Below the pieces are notes generated by a model. It was not told the origin of the DNA. It was given only the letters and a program-made list of their open reading frames with translations, and searched no databases. From contig DDYJ01000074.1 in the NCBI GenBank assembly GCA_002347905.1, forward strand, positions 13,131-19,829: DNA of 6,699 bases, in the 5' to 3' direction. Source of the stretch: Comamonadaceae bacterium UBA2237. GTDB taxonomy: Bacteria; Pseudomonadota; Gammaproteobacteria; Burkholderiales; Burkholderiaceae_C. Positions 1 through 6,699 of this stretch are shown here, in pieces. How positions within the stretch are numbered: position 1 is the stretch's first letter; the number at the start of each line of letters is the position of its first letter. The translations under genes and the position numbers were made by a program.

Positions 1-992
1 GTTCGCAATTCTGGATATTGCCCGCCCCGCACCACTTGTAAGAGCTGCACGGTGAATTCAATTTCGCGTATGCCGCCACGAGAAAGCTTGATGTCGTTGG
101 CGCGTTCGGGCCTACCAGCATGGCGGGTAGCTGCGTGTTGGCGAATTTGCTGATGCAGTCCGCGTAATGCGTCAAATACACCGTAGTCTAGGTAGCGTCT
201 AAAGACAAAGGGCAAAACTGTTTCCCGCAAATCCGTTGCGCGCGACGTAGCATCTAGCGGCGCGACCACACGGCTTTTGAGCCAAGCAAACCGTTCCCAT
301 TCGCGGCCTTGTACCAAAAAATACTCTTCTAAGGCTTGGCGCGAAATGACCACGGGCCCAGAGTTTCCGTTGGGTCGCAATGCAAGGTCTACCCGAAACA
401 CACAACCATGCTCAGTGACTTCGCCAATCATGGTCTGCATGGCCTTGACGATCTTGGCAAAGTACTCATGGTGGCTGATGCGCCCCGATCCATGGGCGAC
501 ACCGGATACATCTATCGCGCCGGTGGTTTCGCCGTCCTCGTCGTAGACATAAATCAAATCGATATCGCTGGAGACGTTGAGTTCGCGTGCCCCCAGTTTG
601 CCCATGCCCACAATCCAAAGCAGGGCCTTTTCACCGTGAATAGGCTGCGGGATGCCGTGGCGTTCGGCCAGTTGTCGCTGGACTTCGCAGAAGGCAATGT
701 CCAATGAAAAGTCAGCCAAGTCGGTCATGGCGTCGGTGACCACCGACAAATCTGCTTGCTCGCAGCAATCCATCACCGCCAAACGTTCAAACACCAGCTG
801 ACGCAAGATGCGTAATGCAACCGCAGGTGCATGCGAGCTTGCAAGTTGGTTAAAACAAGTCTGTAAATGCGTGGGCGTAGGTGTACCGGCCGGTAACAGT
901 GGCAGTTCTTGTGCATAACGGCGGCGCAGGCGTTGCACCACCCGTGAATATGCGCTTAAGTCTGAGTTGGCGCGAGAGATAATTCCCTCCAC
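1..992 (-). CDS. glnE: Bifunctional glutamine synthetase adenylyltransferase / adenylyl-removase, N-terminal part (cut at left edge)
   Basis: Cytoplasmic enzyme that attaches AMP to, and removes it from, a tyrosine of glutamine synthetase, in response to PII and glutamine. The minus-strand frame is open for 330 codons plus two bases. Visible family motifs are GMGKLGARELNVSSDIDLIY (residues 129-148), with the nucleotidyltransferase aspartates D143 and D145; RVDLALRPNG (about 200-209), with a further conserved acidic residue D202; a QGREWERFAWLKSR stretch; and KLSRGGIREIEF near the cut end. This is the N-terminal half, which in the E. coli enzyme carries the AMP-removing activity. E. coli GlnE is about 946 residues, so roughly the last two thirds lie outside the window. 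No in-frame ATG exists between the upstream stop (1038-1040) and the conserved region. GTG at 990-992 is the best start, and GTGs at 939-941 and 936-938 are less likely alternatives. No clear Shine-Dalgarno sequence precedes the GTG. Family identity is very secure; the start is moderately sure. Confidence 0.95.
   Translation of the reverse strand, partial: MEGIISRANSDLSAYSRVVQRLRRRYAQELPLLPAGTPTPTHLQTCFNQLASSHAPAVALRILRQLVFERLAVMDCCEQADLSVVTDAMTDLADFSLDIAFCEVQRQLAERHGIPQPIHGEKALLWIVGMGKLGARELNVSSDIDLIYVYDEDGETTGAIDVSGVAHGSGRISHHEYFAKIVKAMQTMIGEVTEHGCVFRVDLALRPNGNSGPVVISRQALEEYFLVQGREWERFAWLKSRVVAPLDATSRATDLRETVLPFVFRRYLDYGVFDALRGLHQQIRQHAATRHAGRPERANDIKLSRGGIREIEFTVQLLQVVRGGQYPELR
978..983 (+). 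promoter_or_regulatory. Possible -10 element for yhdP (weak)
   Basis: GATAAT lies 21 bases before ATG 1005 and differs from the sigma-70 -10 consensus at one base. The best partner at a 16-base spacing is TTAAGT (956-961), which matches only three of six -35 positions. If real, transcription would start near 990 with a leader of about 15 bases, and the promoter would sit inside the first codons of glnE. This is sequence resemblance only. Confidence 0.2.
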
Positions 993-1004
993 TGTATTAG
1001 CACC
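993..1004. other. 12-base divergent gap between the glnE and yhdP start codons
   Basis: If glnE starts at GTG 992 and the YhdP gene at ATG 1005, only 12 bases separate the two head-to-head genes. A normal promoter cannot fit here, so each gene's promoter must lie inside the other's 5' coding region, or one annotated start is too early. Neither start has a good Shine-Dalgarno sequence. The size of the gap depends on both start choices: the YhdP start could move to 1035 or 1077, and glnE to 941. Confidence 0.6.
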
Positions 1005-4000
1005 ATGAACCCAACGTCCGAACCTGCCGCGACCATGTCAAGGCGTGACCCCCAAACTGACAGCGCCTACCGCGTGATGAAGCGCGTCTTGTGGGTGCTT
1101 GTGTGTGCATGGGTTTTGCTGGTGCTGGTCTGGGGCAGTTTGCATATTTTCATTGTGCCTCGAATAGACGACTATCGGCCTTATCTGCAAAGGCAAGCCT
1201 CCTACAGTTTGGGCCTGCGTGTAGAGATTGCGAACGTCAGTGTCCTAGGTGGATGGTGGACTCCCCAGTTGCGTATCCAAGATATTCGCTTGTTTGATGC
1301 CCAAGGGCGTGAGGCCTTGCGCTTGCCGCAGGTAGATGTCGCGGTATCCGCGCGCTCCTTATTGCGCGGCAAATTTGAGCAATTGGTGATTGACCAGCCA
1401 GAGCTTGATATTCGCCGTGATGCACAAGGGCACATTTGGGTGGCGGGGCTCGATACCGCGCAATCCAGTGATGGTGCAGGTGCAGATTGGTTTTTTTCCC
1501 AACCTGAATTTTTAATTCGCGATGGTGTTTTGCACTGGCGTGACGAGATGCGCGACTCGCCTGAGTTAACTTTGTCGCACGTCAATGTGGTGATGCAAAA
1601 CAGCATGCACCAACACCTGATGCGCGTGGATGTTACGCCGCCCGTCGGTTTGGGGCAGCGTTTGTCGGTGCAAGGCAAGTTCTCACAAAACCCGCTGCAA
1701 CGCAGCGGTGATTTACGCTTGTGGAGCGGCGAACTTTATGCGGACGCGCCAGACATCGATATCTCGTCCTTGCGCCAATGGTTGCGTTTTGACCGTGGCA
1801 TTGCCATCTATGAAGGCAAAGGCGGCGTGCGTGTCTGGACCGATTGGGTGCAAGGCCGATTGACAGGCGTTACCGCCGACATGGCGCTGGATGCCGTTGA
1901 CGCACGTTTGGGTGATAGCCTCAAGCCCTTGGTGTTGCGCCATGTGAGTGGCCGTATCGGTGCCAAATGGCTAGAAGGTGAAAACGAAATCAGCAGCCAA
2001 GACTTGGTCTTTGATACCCAAGAAGGCGAACGCTGGCCTGGTGGCGTGTTGCGACTGAACTGGCAAGGAGATGACTTTCGCGCCGGCAACTTGACCGCTG
2101 ACCATTTGGACCTAGACGCTTTGGCACAAATTAGCCAACGCTTGCCTCTGCCAGAGGATATGCACACCATCCTCAAGCTCGCCCAACCCAGGGGCCAAGT
2201 CAACCAACTCAGCGCTAGCTGGATGCGACCCATTACGCAGCCCAGTACCCAACCCGGGGAAGCAGAGTTGAGCTACAAAGTCAAAGGTGCGGTGAGCAAT
2301 TTGCAATGGCTGCAATCTGCCCATGCGCCTGAACCATTTCAGCGCTTACCAGGCGTATCTGGCGCCGATATTGAGTTTGACTTGTCGCAGCAAGGTGGCA
2401 AAGCACAAATAGCTATCAAGCAGGGCGGTGTCACGCTTCCTGAAGGCTTGGAGGAAGCCAAAATTCCCATCTCGCAAGCTGCTGCCAATATCAGTTGGCA
2501 AATTAAGCCTGCGGATAAAAAAAGCGCCGCCACACAAGAGCCTGAAATTTCGGTGCAATTCAAACAAGGGCGCGCTACCAACGCCGACGCAACGACAGAA
2601 TTTAATGGGTCGTGGACCACAGGCAAGGGCGAAAACCGTTGGCCTGGGGTGCTCGACCTCACGGCCAATATCAGTCGCTTACAAATCAAACAACTGCACC
2701 GCTATTTGCCTGTGTATATAGATGCCCAAGCGCGTGCTTATTTGAAAGATGCGCTCACGGGTGGCGAAGCTACACAAGCGAATTTGCGTTTGCGAGGCAA
2801 TTTAGCAGACATGCCTTTTGACAACCCCAAGTTGGGAGAGTTTCGCGTCGTCACGCACATAGCAAACGGTCAATACGCCTATGTGCCTCCTGCAAAAGGC
2901 AGACCTTTAAATCTGGCCAACACCTGGCCTGCGATTGCATCACTAGATGGTGAATTGGTATACGAGCGGAGCGCTTTGACATTCAAAGGCAGCGGAAAGT
3001 TGGCCGGGTCGTCGCAACTGGCTTGGGACAAGATCGAGGTGAATGTGCCCGATGTGCGAGCCTTAGAAGTCTCTGTCAAAGCCCAAGCGCGTGGACCGCT
3101 GGCTGACATGCAAGCCGTTGTTGCGCGTTCGGCCCTCAATGACCTACTTAACCGAGCCCTTGAAAAAAGCCAGGCTACAGGCAAGGCTGAATTCAAAATG
3201 CAACTCCATGTGCCGGTTCATGCATTAGAAAAAACCTCGGTCCAAGGTAGTTTGACGCTGCAAGACAACGATCTGCAAATCATGCCAGGGGTGCCGGTGC
3301 TCAGCAAAACCCGCGGCGTGGTGCAGTTTGATACCCAAGGGCTCACGACCAAAAATCTCAAGGCCCGCGTCTTTGGCGGAGACGCCCAAATGGATGGTGG
3401 TCTCACATTTGATCCCAGTAAAACAGAAGCGCCAGAGCAGTTACGTATCAAAGGCATCGTGACAGCAGAGGGCCTGCGCCAAGCTGGCGAACTCGGGGCT
3501 TTTTCACGCTTAGCGTTGCGTGCAAACGGCTCTACCAGCTACAGCGCGAGTGTGGCATTGCGCAAAGGACAGCCTGAGATCTTGGTGCAAAGCGATCTCA
3601 AGGGCATGGCACTGACATTTCCTGCGCCCATGAATAAACCAGCTGCGGCAAGTTGGCCTTTGCGTTTGGAAACGCAACTAACGAAGGAGTCACTCGCGCC
3701 CAAATCGAAAGTGTTGCAAGACCAAATCAAGCTATCTGTTGCGCGGGTCTTGTCGCTCAACTATGTCAGAGATGTCAGTGCCACCCAAGCCCGCGTATTG
3801 CGTGGTGCGATTACGTTGGGACTTGCCACAGCCGAGGCAACGCCATCGCGTGATGTTGGCGTGAGTCTGAGTTTGCAACAACCCAGCGTTGACCTAGACG
3901 CATGGAATGCGGTGATGACCCAATTCACCACCGCACCCAATAGCAAGTCAAAACCCCGATCTACAAAAACCAATTTGGTCGGGCAAGAGATGGAGGCCGC

Positions 4001-5090
4001 AGGCGCGCAAGACTATTTGCCGTCGACCTTGACCGTCCGAGCTGACCAAGTGCAACTTGCAGATCGCGTGATCAACCGCGTTGTCGTGGGCGGTGTTCGC
4101 ATGGGCGAGTTGTGGCGTTTGAATATCGTTGCAGATGAACTCAATGGCACCGCAGAAGTAAGGCCTGCCACATCGACCCAGCCCGCGCAGTTGTATGCGC
4201 GTTTGTCATTCCTCAACATCCCACCAAGTTTGGTGCCAGACGTAGAGCGCATGCTCAGCGATGAGCCGTCCAGCATTCCGGCTTTAGATGTGGTGATCAA
4301 TGATTTAACGCTGCGCGGTAAAAAACTGGGGCGGCTAGAAATGGATGCAGTCAACCGTACCAGCGCCAATGCCGGCCGTGAATGGCGTTTGAACAAACTC
4401 AACCTCACTACACCCGAGGGCAGTTTGAGCGCCACAGGTTCTTGGGCTGCAGATGGCCCCAAATTACGCCGAACGCGTCTCGACTTTGTTATGGACATCA
4501 AAGACAGCGGTCAATTGCTGACCCGGCTCGGCACCCCCAATGCCATTCGCAATGGCCACGGCAAACTGCAAGGCAAAGTGTCGTGGCAAGGATCGCCCAT
4601 TACCTTGGACTACCCCAGCATGTCTGGCCAAATGAACCTGCTGATTGAAAAAGGCCAATTTCTAAAATCAGAACCAGGGGCGGCACGCCTTTTGGGCGTG
4701 TTGAGTTTGCAAGCTTTGCCGCGGCGTTTGATGTTGGATTTCAGCGATGTATTCGGTGAAGGGTTTGCATTTGACTTTGTGCGTGGCGATGTCCGCATTG
4801 AACAAGGTGTTGCGAGTACCAATAACCTGCAAATGAAGGGCGTTTCAGCTGGCGCAGCCATTGAAGGCAGCGCTGACATCGCTAAAGAAACCCAAAACCT
4901 GAAGGTGGTGGTGGTGCCTGAAATCAATACCAGCGCTGCCACGCTCTATATGGCCGCGATCAACCCGCTCGTGGGTTTGACAACCTATTTGAGTCAATTG
5001 GTTTTGAGCAAGCCTTTGACGAAAGCCGGCACCTCGGTCTTTTTGATTGACGGGTCTTGGTCCAATCCACGCGTGACCAAGAGCGAATAA
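1005..5090 (+). CDS. yhdP: YhdP-family AsmA-like envelope protein (TIGR02099 type), likely intermembrane phospholipid transport
   Basis: A 1361-residue protein, close in size to E. coli YhdP (about 1266). One hydrophobic segment at about residues 27-50, preceded by R23, K26 and R27, suggests an inner-membrane anchor with the remainder in the periplasm. The rest is beta-rich sequence typical of AsmA-like proteins, which form long lipid-carrying grooves. Stretches resembling E. coli YhdP as I remember it are RWPGGVLRLNW (from residue 343); the YLP...YLKDALTGGEA...NLRLRGNL segment (567-605); RRLMLDFSDVFGEGFAFDF (1240-1258); and the C-terminal segment from E1306 with PEI...AAINPLVGL. In E. coli, YhdP, TamB and YdbH redundantly move phospholipids to the outer membrane; the same job here is inferred. 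A basic Ser/Lys/Thr-rich linker (about 975-1003) looks disordered. ATG 1005 gives the longest frame. ATG 1035 (M11) and ATG 1077 (M25, immediately before KR and the membrane segment) are credible alternatives, and none has a clear ribosome binding site. The stop overlaps the next gene by one base. Confidence 0.92.
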   Translation: MNPTSEPAATMSRRDPQTDSAYRVMKRVLWVLVCAWVLLVLVWGSLHIFIVPRIDDYRPYLQRQASYSLGLRVEIANVSVLGGWWTPQLRIQDIRLFDAQGREALRLPQVDVAVSARSLLRGKFEQLVIDQPELDIRRDAQGHIWVAGLDTAQSSDGAGADWFFSQPEFLIRDGVLHWRDEMRDSPELTLSHVNVVMQNSMHQHLMRVDVTPPVGLGQRLSVQGKFSQNPLQRSGDLRLWSGELYADAPDIDISSLRQWLRFDRGIAIYEGKGGVRVWTDWVQGRLTGVTADMALDAVDARLGDSLKPLVLRHVSGRIGAKWLEGENEISSQDLVFDTQEGERWPGGVLRLNWQGDDFRAGNLTADHLDLDALAQISQRLPLPEDMHTILKLAQPRGQVNQLSASWMRPITQPSTQPGEAELSYKVKGAVSNLQWLQSAHAPEPFQRLPGVSGADIEFDLSQQGGKAQIAIKQGGVTLPEGLEEAKIPISQAAANISWQIKPADKKSAATQEPEISVQFKQGRATNADATTEFNGSWTTGKGENRWPGVLDLTANISRLQIKQLHRYLPVYIDAQARAYLKDALTGGEATQANLRLRGNLADMPFDNPKLGEFRVVTHIANGQYAYVPPAKGRPLNLANTWPAIASLDGELVYERSALTFKGSGKLAGSSQLAWDKIEVNVPDVRALEVSVKAQARGPLADMQAVVARSALNDLLNRALEKSQATGKAEFKMQLHVPVHALEKTSVQGSLTLQDNDLQIMPGVPVLSKTRGVVQFDTQGLTTKNLKARVFGGDAQMDGGLTFDPSKTEAPEQLRIKGIVTAEGLRQAGELGAFSRLALRANGSTSYSASVALRKGQPEILVQSDLKGMALTFPAPMNKPAAASWPLRLETQLTKESLAPKSKVLQDQIKLSVARVLSLNYVRDVSATQARVLRGAITLGLATAEATPSRDVGVSLSLQQPSVDLDAWNAVMTQFTTAPNSKSKPRSTKTNLVGQEMEAAGAQDYLPSTLTVRADQVQLADRVINRVVVGGVRMGELWRLNIVADELNGTAEVRPATSTQPAQLYARLSFLNIPPSLVPDVERMLSDEPSSIPALDVVINDLTLRGKKLGRLEMDAVNRTSANAGREWRLNKLNLTTPEGSLSATGSWAADGPKLRRTRLDFVMDIKDSGQLLTRLGTPNAIRNGHGKLQGKVSWQGSPITLDYPSMSGQMNLLIEKGQFLKSEPGAARLLGVLSLQALPRRLMLDFSDVFGEGFAFDFVRGDVRIEQGVASTNNLQMKGVSAGAAIEGSADIAKETQNLKVVVVPEINTSAATLYMAAINPLVGLTTYLSQLVLSKPLTKAGTSVFLIDGSWSNPRVTKSE
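1036..1041 (-). promoter_or_regulatory. Perfect -35-like hexamer upstream of glnE (unpaired)
   Basis: On the minus strand this reads TTGACA, an exact sigma-70 -35 consensus, about 44 bases upstream of the glnE GTG. No good -10 hexamer follows at 16-18 bases; the 17-base position reads GACGTT. It lies inside the N-terminal codons of the YhdP gene. It could be part of a weak or activator-dependent glnE promoter, or chance. Confidence 0.2.
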
Positions 5091-5092
5091 TG
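5079..5092 (+). promoter_or_regulatory. yhdP stop / kinase start overlap (TAATG) with weak ribosome binding site
   Basis: The TAA stop (5088-5090) shares its last A with the ATG of the next gene (5090-5092). AAGAG at 5079-5083 is a weak Shine-Dalgarno candidate six bases before the ATG. This geometry is typical of translational coupling, where ribosomes finishing yhdP restart on the kinase. No terminator or promoter space exists between the two genes, so a common transcript is likely. Confidence 0.65.
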
Positions 5093-6699
5093 CGCTGGAT
5101 CGCTCCCCGTCTGCTAGGCCGGCGGGCACTATGGTTGTCGCTCTTGGTTTTGTTGCTGTGCATGGTGGGCACCTTAGTCTGGCTCGCAGGGCGTTACGAA
5201 ATCAGCCAAGTCGAAAACCGCATGGCCGAAGATGCGTCAGACGCAGTTTCTGACATACGCAATGGATTAACCCGCAATGTACAAAGCTTGCAGGCTTTGC
5301 AATTCACCGGTCAGTCCGCTGTGCCATGGGAGCAAGAGGCGGCTAGCTTGTTGCGTGAACACCGAGAGTGGTTACGTTTGGAATGGCGCGATGTTCAGTT
5401 GCAATTGAAGTCCGAGGTGGACACACCATTTCGCAGCGCGGTGTTTAGCCATATGGGCACGATGTTTCACATGCCTGAGGTGGTGCAGGCCTGTTCGGTA
5501 GCGCAACGCCAAAGCGGGCCGGGTTATAGCGCTAGCACTTACGTGCCACAAGCCAACGGGCAAGGCCTCGAAGTGATGAACCTGTGCTTGCCTGTTTTAA
5601 ACAGTGGCGAGTTGGTGGGTTTTACTGTCGCCACCTACGCCTTGAATGAAATCCTTATTAATTTTTTAAATGCGCAATTGTTGCGAAGCCAAGAGGTTTC
5701 TTTTACCGAGGCCGATGGCACCCGACTCGCTATGCATGGCGCCGTGCAACGTGGCGCACGCGTATTCTCGGCTAAACAACTGCTGACCTTACCTGGCAAC
5801 ACCATAGTGTTGCGCTTAGACAGCTGGCGCGCTGCGCCTGATCTATTTCCCAATGTTCTCACCGCTTTGGTGACCATGATGGCGATAGCGCTGGCGAGTG
5901 TGATGGGCCTGCTGGCAAAGGATATGCGCCGACGCCAACGTGTTGAGTCTGATTTGGCGGACGCATTGGCGTTTCGTAAAGCGATGGAGGACTCGCTAGT
6001 CACGGGCTTGCGCGCGCGTGATAACCAAGGCCGTATCACTTACATCAATCCTGCTTTTTGCGAGATGGTGGGCTTCACATCAAAGGAGCTTTTGGGGCAT
6101 GGGATTCCTGCGCCTTACTGGCCGCCAGAGATGGTCGACGAATATGGCAAACGACAGGCTTTGCGTTTGGCTGGTAATGCGCCGCCACGTGAAGGGGTTG
6201 AGTCTGTCTTTATGCGTAAAAACGGCGAGCGCTTCACCGTGCTGATTTTTGAAGCGCCCCTTATCAATGCCTCTGGTCAGCAAACGGGTTGGATGAGTGC
6301 GGTACTCGACGTCAGCGAGCAGCGACGTATTGAGGAGTTATCGCGCGCGAGCCAAGAACGGTTGCAAGCAACGGCGCGCTTGGCTACGGTGGGCGAAATG
6401 GCCTCTCTGTTAAGCCATGAACTCAACCAACCCCTAGCTGCAATTGCTAGTTACGCCACGGGAAGCATGAATTTGCTTCACGAAGCCACCCTCACAGATC
6501 CGCAATTGGCCAGTAGTTTGAAAGACGCGATGCAGCGCATTGGCCAACAGGCCGAGCGCGCGGGAAAAGTGATCAAGAGCGTGCACGATTTTGTGCGCCG
6601 CCGCGACCAGTCGCGTGTTGAGGTGGCGCCGCGCACCTTGCTCGACAACGTGATGCCTTTGGTTGCATTGCAAGCACGCAAATTGGGCGTGCGGGTGGA
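5090..6699 (+). CDS. Membrane-bound PAS sensor histidine kinase (FixL/DctS-like H-box), cut at right edge
   Basis: The visible 536 residues form a classical two-component sensor. A transmembrane segment at about 12-34 is followed by a periplasmic region of about 220 residues (35-253), which opens with a long helix-like stretch as in Cache/PDC sensor domains. A second membrane segment lies at about 254-276. A cytoplasmic PAS domain (about 294-410) contains ITYINPAFCEMVGF and ends in the usual DVSEQRRIEEL. The HisKA dimerisation/phosphotransfer domain starts near 427. Its H-box, GEMASLLSHELNQPLAAI, places the phospho-accepting histidine at H443 (codon 6416-6418). The HELNQPLAAI form is typical of FixL, DctS and TtrS-type kinases, whose partners are usually FixJ/LuxR-type response regulators. 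The N, G1 and G2 boxes of the ATPase domain are beyond the window. The ligand cannot be told from sequence. The start is fixed by the overlap with yhdP and a good N-terminal anchor; the next in-frame ATG (M25) lies inside the membrane segment. A response regulator gene probably follows. Confidence 0.9.
   Translation, partial: MRWIAPRLLGRRALWLSLLVLLLCMVGTLVWLAGRYEISQVENRMAEDASDAVSDIRNGLTRNVQSLQALQFTGQSAVPWEQEAASLLREHREWLRLEWRDVQLQLKSEVDTPFRSAVFSHMGTMFHMPEVVQACSVAQRQSGPGYSASTYVPQANGQGLEVMNLCLPVLNSGELVGFTVATYALNEILINFLNAQLLRSQEVSFTEADGTRLAMHGAVQRGARVFSAKQLLTLPGNTIVLRLDSWRAAPDLFPNVLTALVTMMAIALASVMGLLAKDMRRRQRVESDLADALAFRKAMEDSLVTGLRARDNQGRITYINPAFCEMVGFTSKELLGHGIPAPYWPPEMVDEYGKRQALRLAGNAPPREGVESVFMRKNGERFTVLIFEAPLINASGQQTGWMSAVLDVSEQRRIEELSRASQERLQATARLATVGEMASLLSHELNQPLAAIASYATGSMNLLHEATLTDPQLASSLKDAMQRIGQQAERAGKVIKSVHDFVRRRDQSRVEVAPRTLLDNVMPLVALQARKLGVRV

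Noticed and set aside
336..707. 123-residue plus-strand open frame at the left of the window
   Set aside because: It is antisense to glnE, whose minus-strand frame shows well-conserved family motifs across the same bases. The plus-strand protein has no recognisable domain.
1491..1497. Run of seven T within yhdP, and a run of seven A at 2517-2523
   Set aside because: I considered phase variation or programmed frameshifting. Both runs are short and read through in frame within a full-length gene. I did not look for a downstream stimulatory structure, and runs of this length are common by chance.
4013..4501. 162-residue minus-strand open frame inside yhdP (also a 158-residue one at 1202-1678)
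   Set aside because: Both are mirror frames of the long YhdP gene. They have Ser/Arg-rich translations typical of shadow frames, no ribosome binding site and no recognisable domain.
5969..6319. Kinase PAS domain as a FixL-type haem oxygen sensor
   Set aside because: The H-box resembles FixL, but I cannot place the haem-ligating histidine and surrounding FixL signature in this PAS domain. The large periplasmic region also fits ligand sensing better.
1..6699. Mobile element, CRISPR, defence or secondary-metabolite system
   Set aside because: The whole window is filled by three core-genome-type genes. I see no direct or inverted terminal repeats, transposase, integrase, repeat-spacer pattern or abrupt composition change.

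Overview
This window looks like chromosomal housekeeping DNA from a betaproteobacterium, most likely Burkholderiales and plausibly the Comamonadaceae. That placement is inferred from three things: the character of the three proteins, a moderate GC content by eye, and a divergent glnE / yhdP-type arrangement that I associate with this group. No species is claimed. Almost every base is coding. I see no tRNA, rRNA, CRISPR array, insertion sequence, prophage or other mobile DNA.

Layout. The left 992 bases, on the minus strand, hold the N-terminal third of glnE, the glutamine synthetase adenylyltransferase / adenylyl-removase. It appears to start at a GTG and runs off the left edge. Only 12 bases later, on the plus strand, a 1361-residue YhdP-family protein begins (1005-5090). 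It is a huge AsmA-like envelope protein with one N-terminal membrane anchor. Its stop codon overlaps the start of a third gene (5090 to the right edge), a membrane-bound PAS sensor histidine kinase. The kinase keeps its phospho-accepting H-box but is cut before the ATP-binding domain.

How they work together. GlnE tunes glutamine synthetase activity to nitrogen status. YhdP-type proteins are linked in enterobacteria to phospholipid movement between the inner and outer membranes. The sensor kinase should signal to a response regulator, probably encoded just past the right edge. The 1-base overlap with yhdP suggests coupled translation and a shared transcript, so the kinase may be expressed with an envelope-maintenance protein. 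No functional link between glnE and the other two genes is visible beyond the tight head-to-head start region.

I found no convincing undescribed system. The points worth a second look are the very tight divergent start region, the yhdP-kinase overlap, the kinase's unassigned periplasmic sensor domain, and a basic low-complexity linker in the YhdP-like protein.
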